A stretch of DNA of 64,000 nucleotides from DAOTTX01 sp034437515 (GTDB taxonomy: Bacteria > Chloroflexota > Anaerolineae > Aggregatilineales > Phototrophicaceae). The position numbers were made by a program, and so were the translations under genes. The DNA lies in the NCBI GenBank assembly GCA_034437515.1, contig DAOTTX010000372.1, positions 1 to 64,000 of the forward strand, read 5' to 3'. Positions 1 through 6,540 of this stretch are shown piece by piece; positions within the stretch are counted from its first letter, which is position 1, and every line of letters starts with the position of its first letter. Under the pieces are notes generated by a model. The model did not search any database. It was not told the DNA's origin and was given only the letters and a program-made list of their open reading frames with translations.

Positions 1-115
1 GGTTCCGTGCGCCGATCTGGCGAAGCATCCCGGTGATGCCCAATGCGATGTTCGTCGCGGACGTGGACTTGCCCACGCCGCCCTTGTGGTTGGTGAGTAC
101 AAACGTGCGAGTCAT
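1..115 (-). CDS. parA: ParA/Soj-type partition ATPase, N-terminal fragment
   Basis: Only the first 38 codons lie in the window; the gene runs off its left edge. The protein begins MTRTFVLTNHKGGVGKSTSA. The deviant Walker A motif KGGVGKST near residue 11 is diagnostic of the ParA/MinD family of DNA-partitioning ATPases, which bind non-specific DNA as ATP dimers and segregate plasmids or chromosomes with a ParB partner. The start is the ATG complementing 113-115, with a good GGAGG ribosome site 10 bases upstream. Whether it is chromosomal Soj or belongs to an integrated plasmid-like element cannot be told from this fragment. The structured RNA candidate at 180-466 lies divergent from it. Confidence 0.85.
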   Translation of the reverse strand, partial: MTRTFVLTNHKGGVGKSTSATNIALGITGMLRQIGARN

Positions 116-179
116 GAGTGATATTTCCTCCGTGCTATGCGGATTCTCGAATAAGACCGTCTACAGAAACCAGTGGAAC

Positions 180-466
180 CCCAAACCATGATATGCTTTT
201 GGATGGGAGTACCGTTGGCTCCTCCGGAACGGTGCTTCAAGGTGGGCTGGAGGGTGCAGGTCCCTCCTCGGCTCACCGTAAAAGCCAAGCTAGTCGGAGG
301 TTGAGAAGCGTGTTACACGATCACGTTGTGGAAATGAAATATGTTGAAGAAATTCTGAGGTCGTTAACCGAGTGGTATGTTCGAATGCCATTCGATCCCC
401 CCAGCAGAGTAAGTTCAGATTCGAACATGTAGACTTACCCAGACCGTCATCGTTGACGGTCTTTTT
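180..466 (+). ncRNA. candidate structured RNA ending in an intrinsic terminator
   Basis: No convincing protein is encoded on this strand, yet the DNA is rich in base-pairing. ACCGTT (211-216) pairs with AACGGT (228-233). GGTGGGCT plus GGAGGG (241-254) pair with CCCTCC (262-267) and GGCTCACC (270-277), a 14-bp hairpin with a two-base bulge and G-U pairs. ATGTTCGAA (377-385) pairs with TTCGAACAT (420-428), while GTAAGT (409-414) pairs with ACTTAC (433-438); the interleaving is that of an H-type pseudoknot. A textbook terminator follows at once. It lacks the conserved sequences I would expect of SRP RNA, tmRNA, RNase P RNA or 6S RNA. The 5' end is a guess. It could be a stand-alone RNA or a cis leader. 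Function unknown. Confidence 0.4.
441..466 (+). terminator. intrinsic terminator of the RNA candidate
   Basis: A perfect 9-bp stem, AGACCGTCA (441-449) and TGACGGTCT (454-462), encloses a TCGT loop and runs into five T. It works only for plus-strand transcripts, because the other strand has no T tract after the stem. No plus-strand gene precedes it, so it implies an untranslated transcript. Confidence 0.85.
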
Positions 467-478
467 GCTTGTCGGGAT

Positions 479-676
479 TTACTCAGTTTCTTCGCTAAAA
501 CGCCAAGCTACCCAACCCGACGCAAGAATCCAAGTAGTTCGCAGATCGACACGATATAGTGTTTCGAACTTGATGCGTTTTCCGACATCGGTGCCGACGT
601 CATGCAGTAGGCGCAAGGTCAAGATTTCACTGGACGGTCGGCGGGTCGCTGCCAGGTCAAAAATAGTTTTGAGCAA
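479..676 (-). CDS. possible small protein or C-terminal gene remnant
   Basis: A 65-codon reading frame with a TTG start that has no clear ribosome site. The same frame stays open about 11 codons further upstream, to a stop, without a good start. Codon choice (GTC, ACC, CGC, CTG, GAC) looks like real coding sequence, and the other ORFs of this interval look worse. It contains no recognisable domain. It may be the tail of a decayed gene in this otherwise gene-poor, AT-richer interval. I see nothing else protein-coding between 116 and 861; 677-861 holds only a short TAGGGG/CCCCTA hairpin near 770-785 and the upstream region of the next gene. Confidence 0.25.
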   Translation of the reverse strand: MLKTIFDLAATRRPSSEILTLRLLHDVGTDVGKRIKFETLYRVDLRTTWILASGWVAWRFSEETE

Positions 677-861
677 CAGCTTCGGGGTCAGCCGATCTAT
701 ATTCGTGTCAGATTCCCCTCATCTCTGACTAATATCTTCAGCTTGTCGAGATACGAGGCACGGGCTTTAGGGGGTTGCCCCTACATTACGTAGGCTTACG
801 CTTTCTTTTCGTGGCTGCATCTTCTATCATCGAGGAGGATGGAGCTAGATGTAAGGAGTAG

Positions 862-2787
862 ATGATCATATCCAGATCGCTAAAGCGAAAAGATGCGAAA
901 AAGTTAGAGGCTATCGATAATTTGATTTATCGTAACGAGATGGAGCAAGCTCTAAGAGAGTCGCTTGAATTTACCCGTAAGCGACCGAAGCTCATCGAAG
1001 GCTGGAGGCAGTTGTTTGCTATTGTAACTGCCCTCGATAGGAAAACACAAATGTGGACGACTATACATCAACTCTGTCAGCTTGATCCTTACGAAGAGAA
1101 TTACCGCTATAATCTGGCGATTTTGTCGGTACAAATCGGTTCCCTTTTTCTGGCTTTGGAGTCAGTCCAAATCTATTTAAAGCGTTTTCCAGACGGCTTG
1201 AACTTTGAAAAAATAGTGGAGCTAAAGCAAGAACTCGACCGAGGGTTTCAAGAACTCATTGCATCAGGGGAAATTAAGCCTGATGTGAGCGTCCGTGATA
1301 TGGCATTGTTCGAGAAAGGTAACTTTCTAATCAGCAAAGGTGAACACACGGAAGGACGCAAGTTCTCAAGACAAGCTGCAAAGCGCATGCCGGGTAATCC
1401 GTCTCCCCTAAACAATATTGCCCTATCCTATGTGCTTGAGGGTAATTTATCGAAAGCGGTGCAACTCATAGACGATGTGCTGAACGAATATCCTGATCAT
1501 ATTTTCACACGTGGGCTAAAAGTTCAGTGTTTGGTGCAGCTCGGTCAGGCTGACGAAGCCAGTGCCATTCTTGATGATCTGTGGCAGGCGACCTCTCAAA
1601 ACAGCGAGTACCTGATAAAGATCATGGAAGCGTGTGCTTTCGCGCACGAACACGAGAAACTACTCGCTGTCCATGAGCGTGTCGTTCAGCTTCTTGACGG
1701 TGATGAGCAAGTCATGCCTATGATGATGTTTCATCTTGCGGGTGTCGCCCATGCGTTTTTGGGCAATACCAAGCAAGCACAGCAGCTCTGGTCAAAAGCA
1801 CTCAGCAAAGCGCCTAGAGAGCCGCTTGTCGTGAGAAATATGCAACACTCAGATGAACATGGCCCCTGGTATTTCTCTCTACCATACTGGATGTCTGAGA
1901 GGTGGATCGAGGCTATGCAAAACCTGGCTAAGCAAAGTGACAAAAGAGGTGATTCAATCTCACAGCAGGACTATGAGCGCCTCTTTAAAAAGACACCCGG
2001 ATTAAAAACGAGTATCGCTTTGCAACTCGGACGCGGTGACCCACAGGGATTGGAGATTGCGCTCTACGTCGCCGCTTCATACCCGCTGCCGGGTCTGGAT
2101 GCATTTGCATTAAGTCAGCGCGGCACGGACGAACAGCGTTTCAGAGCAGCGAACCTGGCGAATGATTACGGCATGTTATCTCGTGCGGAACCCGTCGTGA
2201 TGTTTGTTAAAGGTGAGCCGCTTGAAGTAATGCTATATCAATTTACAGTCGATGAAGAACTAAGAACATATGATCCACCGCTATCCGAAGAGGCACATCA
2301 GCATTTACGGAATGCATACGGCGCGATGCCGGATGACCCCAAAACAACGCTGCATGAGGTTGAGACCGGGCTAGAACTTGTTCCAGATGCCCCGGTGTTC
2401 TTGAACTATAAAGCGAATGCCCTTAATCAGCTTGGACGACATGATGAGGCCAATGCGATCAGTCGTGAATTGGCTGATAGAAACCCGGATTATCTGTTTG
2501 CGCGGACTGCTATGGCACAACTCTGTGTTCGTGAAGATAAGTTGGATGAGGCACAAGAATGGCTTCAACCACTGCTTGATCGAAAGCACTTTCATATCTC
2601 TGAGTTTCGGGCGCTGGCACATGCCTACATAGATTATTGGATAGGACGTGGTGAGCCTGGCGGTGTAAAGTACTGGATACAAATGTGGGATCAAATGGAT
2701 CCAGAGACATTGCCTGATTCATGGCGGAAAATCGCAGATGTGACAGATGCACTTGAGAAGATCAAGCAGCTTGCCAGAGATCAATAA
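862..2787 (+). CDS. tetratricopeptide-repeat protein of unknown role
   Basis: A 641-residue soluble protein with no signal peptide or membrane segment. It is built from TPR-like helical pairs: clear units around residues 150-240 (for example the stretch with NNIALSYVLEGNLSKAVQLI) and again around 470-580 (NYKANALNQLGRHDEANAI), with degenerate repeats between. TPR arrays bind partner proteins; nothing here shows an enzymatic domain. The start is the ATG behind AAGGAG at 853-858. Codon use is AT-rich (AAA, GAA, TTG, TTT) compared with the genes after 3.8 kb, which suggests acquisition from elsewhere. Only 64 bases separate it from cas6 on the same strand, so the two may be co-transcribed; a functional link is inference. 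Confidence 0.75.
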   Translation: MIISRSLKRKDAKKLEAIDNLIYRNEMEQALRESLEFTRKRPKLIEGWRQLFAIVTALDRKTQMWTTIHQLCQLDPYEENYRYNLAILSVQIGSLFLALESVQIYLKRFPDGLNFEKIVELKQELDRGFQELIASGEIKPDVSVRDMALFEKGNFLISKGEHTEGRKFSRQAAKRMPGNPSPLNNIALSYVLEGNLSKAVQLIDDVLNEYPDHIFTRGLKVQCLVQLGQADEASAILDDLWQATSQNSEYLIKIMEACAFAHEHEKLLAVHERVVQLLDGDEQVMPMMMFHLAGVAHAFLGNTKQAQQLWSKALSKAPREPLVVRNMQHSDEHGPWYFSLPYWMSERWIEAMQNLAKQSDKRGDSISQQDYERLFKKTPGLKTSIALQLGRGDPQGLEIALYVAASYPLPGLDAFALSQRGTDEQRFRAANLANDYGMLSRAEPVVMFVKGEPLEVMLYQFTVDEELRTYDPPLSEEAHQHLRNAYGAMPDDPKTTLHEVETGLELVPDAPVFLNYKANALNQLGRHDEANAISRELADRNPDYLFARTAMAQLCVREDKLDEAQEWLQPLLDRKHFHISEFRALAHAYIDYWIGRGEPGGVKYWIQMWDQMDPETLPDSWRKIADVTDALEKIKQLARDQ

Positions 2788-2851
2788 CGACCAGACAGTC
2801 GTCGCGCTGCCACTTTAAAGACGAACATGATCGCTACCACTGGAGGTCGCC

Positions 2852-3688
2852 TTGACTGAACTCGCCATCGTAGAACTGACGCTAAAGGCGCTGAAATCGA
2901 ATAAAATCCCGCGCTGGCAAGGTCGGGCCGCGCAGGGGTTTTTCTATCGTACTCTGCACCGTATTCATCCCTTCTTCTCGGAGACTATTCACGATCTGCA
3001 CAAATGGCAGCCGATCATGCCAAAACCATTCACGCTGAGCAATCTGTTGGGTGGTCGTACTGAGCAGGATCTAAAGGTCATTCAGCGTGGTGATACGCTT
3101 TACCTGCGGTTGACCACGCTGCATCCACATCTCACACACGTCGTGCTGCACAAAGTCGTAAAACTCTGGCAGCGCGAAGGCATGTCGATTCACGACCAGC
3201 ACTTCTGGATACAACGCACGCTCATCCAGCGTGCGACCTATGAATCGCTGCTGATGCAAGCTGAGGACGTCGATTGTATTGAGTTTATGTTTCATGCGCC
3301 GACCGCGTTCAAATTGACCAGCGGACGCTACCTTGCCGAACCAGCGCCGGACTATATTTTCAACAGTCTGTTCAACCGGTGGAATGCGTTCGCACAGGAA
3401 CCGTTACCCGAAGCACTGCACGATTGCATTCAGTCTCGCCTGAGAATAGCCACTCAGGAAACGCGACAGCACACCTTGAAGTTCGCCCGCGGTCGTAAAG
3501 GGATCGTGCCTGGATTTTATGGCACAGTACAGATCGCGGTGGAAGAAAAGAGTAGCGAAGTGCGCCGGATGCTCGACGCGCTGGCACACTTCGCTCCGTT
3601 CAGTGGGGTGGGTATCAAGTCCACCATCGGTATGGGACAGGTGACCTACCAACCTGAGGGTAAAGGTTCAACCGCTACTCACGTTTGA
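2852..3688 (+). CDS. cas6: CRISPR-associated endoribonuclease Cas6 (orphan)
   Basis: A 278-residue Cas6-family protein. Cas6 cleaves CRISPR repeat transcripts to make crRNAs for type I and III systems. The middle has the family's F-x-PTAFK pattern followed by a Y...P.P...SLFNRWN block (about residues 147-175). The C-terminal ferredoxin-like half ends in FSGVGIKSTIGMGQ, the glycine-rich loop that marks Cas6. His residues near 36-40 (RTLHRIHPF) are candidates for the catalytic base. It starts at TTG (2852) behind GGAGG at 2842-2846. No other cas gene and no repeat array is in the 64 kb, so it is either at the edge of a locus outside the window, a solitary Cas6 serving arrays in trans, or a relic. 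No decay is visible in the sequence. Confidence 0.85.
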   Translation: MTELAIVELTLKALKSNKIPRWQGRAAQGFFYRTLHRIHPFFSETIHDLHKWQPIMPKPFTLSNLLGGRTEQDLKVIQRGDTLYLRLTTLHPHLTHVVLHKVVKLWQREGMSIHDQHFWIQRTLIQRATYESLLMQAEDVDCIEFMFHAPTAFKLTSGRYLAEPAPDYIFNSLFNRWNAFAQEPLPEALHDCIQSRLRIATQETRQHTLKFARGRKGIVPGFYGTVQIAVEEKSSEVRRMLDALAHFAPFSGVGIKSTIGMGQVTYQPEGKGSTATHV

Positions 3689-3725
3689 CGTAAACCAGCA
3701 CAACTTATGGTAAAGCCTGTCCAGG

Positions 3726-3743
3726 GCGACCACACCGGGTCGC
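3726..3743 (+). terminator. weak hairpin after cas6
   Basis: GCGACC (3726-3731) and GGTCGC (3738-3743) form a 6-bp stem 38 bases after the cas6 stop. A TTTTT run follows only after seven unpaired bases, so it is a poor intrinsic terminator. Confidence 0.3.
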
Positions 3744-3861
3744 ACCTAACTTTTTGATTCACCGCGCAAGAGTGCAAACAAGATCGTAACGAAGTTAATA
3801 CGATTAGATAATTGGTTCTCTCCGCAAAAAATAATACCCTGAATATAGGAGAGAATAAACG

Positions 3862-4251
3862 ATGAATCCAGAAGAACATCGCATTATCGCACAACTTGCA
3901 CTGATCTCATTAGTTTCGGTGACGGCTATCTGTACGCTCATCGGTGTGTTCGCCGCACTTTCGATGATGCGGATAACACGATACAAACGACAGATGGCAG
4001 CCTACGTCAGGCCGGTGAAGTTCCCTGACCGCTACCGGGAACGCATCCTGACGGAGAACGAGCCGATCTACACCGTCCCTCAGATCACATTTGAGGAAGA
4101 TTACTCGATTGTCGGACGCATGGTTTCCGACCAGATCGTAATCCTCGTAGAACCTGACCCGCCCCAGGACGATCAACGTGGTGTGCAGCACAGCCTACGA
4201 CGAATTATCGAACATCTTGAAAATAACATCCCGACCACCAAAGCAGGATGA
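3862..4251 (+). CDS. small single-pass membrane protein
   Basis: 129 residues, family not recognised. One hydrophobic segment at about residues 10-35 is followed by a basic stretch (RITRYKRQ) and a polar domain, giving an outside-in topology with a cytosolic C-terminal part by the positive-inside rule. The start is supported by AGGAG in the sequence before the ATG. It heads a short run of small membrane-protein genes (this one, 4324-4557 and the opposing 4546-5079), none with a known function. Confidence 0.7.
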   Translation: MNPEEHRIIAQLALISLVSVTAICTLIGVFAALSMMRITRYKRQMAAYVRPVKFPDRYRERILTENEPIYTVPQITFEEDYSIVGRMVSDQIVILVEPDPPQDDQRGVQHSLRRIIEHLENNIPTTKAG

Positions 4252-4323
4252 ACTCTACCTCGACACCAGGCTAAAATTCGGTACGATTAGCCGATAATGT
4301 CGGCTAAAAAGTAAAGAAAATCC

Positions 4324-4557
4324 ATGAGTGAAGCGGAAGACCGATCCAAATCACTACCCGCGAGCAAGATACTCATCGCAGGCACAATCCTCGGTGCGGT
4401 CGCTATTGCTGGTTTCATCGGGTTATGGGTTATTCTCGGTGAACTCGGCGTCAGCGATACCCCGCGTCTGGTGACATCAATTTGTTTACCACCGGGCATC
4501 CTCACGCTGATCGGTGGCGGCTTACTGCTTTCGCGTCTATCACAGTTACAACGTTGA
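4324..4557 (+). CDS. small two-helix membrane protein
   Basis: 77 residues with two hydrophobic segments (about 17-40 and 51-70) and short charged ends; no family recognised. The gene has no strong ribosome site, only purines before the ATG. Its last 12 bases overlap the end of the opposing gene 4546-5079, a convergent arrangement. Confidence 0.55.
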   Translation: MSEAEDRSKSLPASKILIAGTILGAVAIAGFIGLWVILGELGVSDTPRLVTSICLPPGILTLIGGGLLLSRLSQLQR

Positions 4558-5079
4558 GAGTATGACGAGTTCCGCCCAACGGAAGAAAAGCCGATCACTG
4601 ACGTTGTAAATCATACGGGTACGTAACGGCAACCGTAACCATAGGTAGGCAATCCGTCGTCGTTCGTGACGGGTTGTCTCCCGGCAAAGTTCGCGGTACC
4701 ATATAGGCAATGTCGGCAGGAAATGGTCATAAGTTGCCAGCGATTCGCGGTAATGGTGGAGCAAAAATGCACTCCCCACACTCACTAACCCCAGGATGAC
4801 CGCTATATTGTCAAAACGCAGTATAGAGCCGATGAGTTCACCAGAGACCAACAGTAGAAAACCACCCCATCCGAGCAACTGCGGTACCGGGTGGTAAGCT
4901 CGCTCTCGCTCACCATAAGCCTCGAACCGGCTTAAGATCGGCCCTTTAAGCTGACCGGTCAAGATCATGACCTGCCGGGTAAGCATAAAGAAACCAACCG
5001 AATAGGCGACGAGAGGGATGAGAATAAGCATCGTGATTATCCTGTTGCGCTTCGTGCGTGTGCCTCGTACACGAACCAT
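4546..5079 (-). CDS. membrane protein of unknown function
   Basis: 177 residues. A basic N-terminus (RVRGTRTKRNR) precedes a hydrophobic segment at about 14-34. Two more hydrophobic segments follow at about 67-86 and 90-108, then a C-terminal half rich in Arg and aromatic residues. This suggests three helices with a cytosolic basic tail. No family recognised. It is transcribed away from the Schlafen-type gene at 5135, and the 55 bases between them must hold both promoters. Confidence 0.6.
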   Translation of the reverse strand: MVRVRGTRTKRNRIITMLILIPLVAYSVGFFMLTRQVMILTGQLKGPILSRFEAYGERERAYHPVPQLLGWGGFLLLVSGELIGSILRFDNIAVILGLVSVGSAFLLHHYRESLATYDHFLPTLPIWYRELCRETTRHERRRIAYLWLRLPLRTRMIYNVSDRLFFRWAELVILSTL

Positions 5080-5134
5080 GTTAAACTATGCTAAAATAAA
5101 CGGCTACTCGATAGAGCAGACTTAATTCGACCAA

Positions 5135-6508
5135 ATGGTATACCCGGATCTTATAAAAAGTGGAGAGGGACCACGGCTAGCCTTCCTGGATAAAGCCGAC
5201 CCTAAGAGTATCGCGGAAACGCTGATCGCCTTTGCCAACACGGAGGGCGGTACTATCGTCATCGGCCTGAAGAACGATGGCAAACCGACCAGAGCAAAGC
5301 TCGAATCCAGCAACCTGGAAAAGGCACTCAAAGATGCCGATGAGCAATGTAACCCGACCGTCGTCGTCGGCACCTGGGAGGAAATTGAGATTGCCGACAA
5401 CAAAGCGTATGCACTGCGCGTCCCACGTAGCATCGAACTCCATGCGCTTTCCGATGGGCGGGTTCTCATCCGCAGCGGCACCAAGAACCGGCCGCTCGGC
5501 GGTCAGGAGATTTTGCGGTTGGCGAGCGCCAAAAACACCGGCGATTTCGAGTCCGAGATCGTACCCGGCGTCACAAAAGCTGACTTCAGCCAGAAGATGA
5601 TCGAGGAATACCTCGAAAAACGAGCCGAGCGCACCAAGCGCCCTTACAACGGCAAGCAAGACGAGCTATTTGCGGAGATCGGCGCGGTTGATAGCGAAGG
5701 CAAACCGACCGTTACCGGCGTGCTGCTGTTCTGCGAGTATCCGCAGCAGTGGCTGCCGCAGTCCAGCGTAGTCTTCGTAAAGTTTGTCGGCAAGACACCA
5801 CGCGGCGACAGCGGCCTTGCCGGGTACAGCCGCCGTGAAGAACTGACCGGCCCCCTGCCCCGCCTGATCGAAAGTGCATGGAACCTGATCTGGAGTGAGA
5901 TGGCAGTCAGCGCGGTGGTAAAAGGGCTGGAACGCGAAGAAACCTACGAATACCCACAGTTCGCCGTTCGTGAGGCCATCGTTAACGCCATTTGCCACCG
6001 GGACTATCGCTTAAAGGGTCGGCGCATTGAAGTGCGTATGTATTCTGACCGGCTCGAAGTGATCTCACCCGGCGGCCTGCCAGGGTTCATCACCGTAGAA
6101 AACATCAAAGACGAACACTTTAGCCGCAACCCGCGCCTCGTAAACGGATTGTTCCAGTGGGGTTATATTGAAGAGCTAGGGCTAGGGATTGACCGCATGA
6201 TTGAGGTGATGAAACAGGCCGGTCATAAACCGCCGACCTTCGACGCCCGCCCCTACAGCTTCGCCGTCACACTTTATAACGCTCGTGAAAAGCAATCTCC
6301 GCCGGAGTGGACGCGCAACACCAATCACCGGCAGGCACGGGCTTTGCAGTATATCCGAGACAATAATTCCATCACCAATCGTGAGTACCGGCAGATTTGC
6401 CAGGGTGTTTCTGCGGAGACGCTTCGCCTCGATCTGGTCGATATGGTCGAAAAAGGAATATTGGTCAAAGTTGGCTCTAAAAAGGGAACGTACTATATAC
6501 TCAAGTAG
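5135..6508 (+). CDS. Schlafen/AlbA_2-domain regulator with RecG-like C-terminus
   Basis: 457 residues. The N-terminal AlbA_2 (Schlafen-like) domain is shown by ETLIAFANTEGGTIVIGL at about residues 28-46. A central region is followed by the GHKL-like module often annotated as 'ATP-dependent DNA helicase RecG-like': VREAIVNAICHRDY, then RLEVISPGGLP. A C-terminal winged helix (about 400-457) completes the protein. Such proteins are usually transcriptional regulators or nucleic-acid-binding proteins, not helicases; no helicase motifs are present. There is no clear ribosome site before the ATG. The histidine kinase gene begins 32 bases downstream on the same strand, suggesting an operon. Confidence 0.8.
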   Translation: MVYPDLIKSGEGPRLAFLDKADPKSIAETLIAFANTEGGTIVIGLKNDGKPTRAKLESSNLEKALKDADEQCNPTVVVGTWEEIEIADNKAYALRVPRSIELHALSDGRVLIRSGTKNRPLGGQEILRLASAKNTGDFESEIVPGVTKADFSQKMIEEYLEKRAERTKRPYNGKQDELFAEIGAVDSEGKPTVTGVLLFCEYPQQWLPQSSVVFVKFVGKTPRGDSGLAGYSRREELTGPLPRLIESAWNLIWSEMAVSAVVKGLEREETYEYPQFAVREAIVNAICHRDYRLKGRRIEVRMYSDRLEVISPGGLPGFITVENIKDEHFSRNPRLVNGLFQWGYIEELGLGIDRMIEVMKQAGHKPPTFDARPYSFAVTLYNAREKQSPPEWTRNTNHRQARALQYIRDNNSITNREYRQICQGVSAETLRLDLVDMVEKGILVKVGSKKGTYYILK

Positions 6509-6540
6509 TCGAGACTAAACGCGGATAAGGATCCGACTCA

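Noticed and set aside
180..300. SRP RNA, 6S RNA, tmRNA or RNase P RNA
   Set aside because: The conserved SRP GGAA-tetraloop region, tmRNA ends and tag frame, RNase P core and 6S central bubble were not found on either strand.
118..728. Plus-strand open frames of 104 and 118 codons before the TPR gene
   Set aside because: They have no ribosome site, run through the hairpins and terminator, and their compositions (Ser/Arg-rich, no domain) look non-coding.
2852..3861. CRISPR array near cas6
   Set aside because: No direct repeats of 25-40 bases with unique spacers occur on either side of cas6 or elsewhere in the window.
5135..6508. A true RecG DNA helicase
   Set aside because: No helicase motifs I-VI; only the AlbA_2 and GHKL-like parts that share the automatic 'RecG-like' label.
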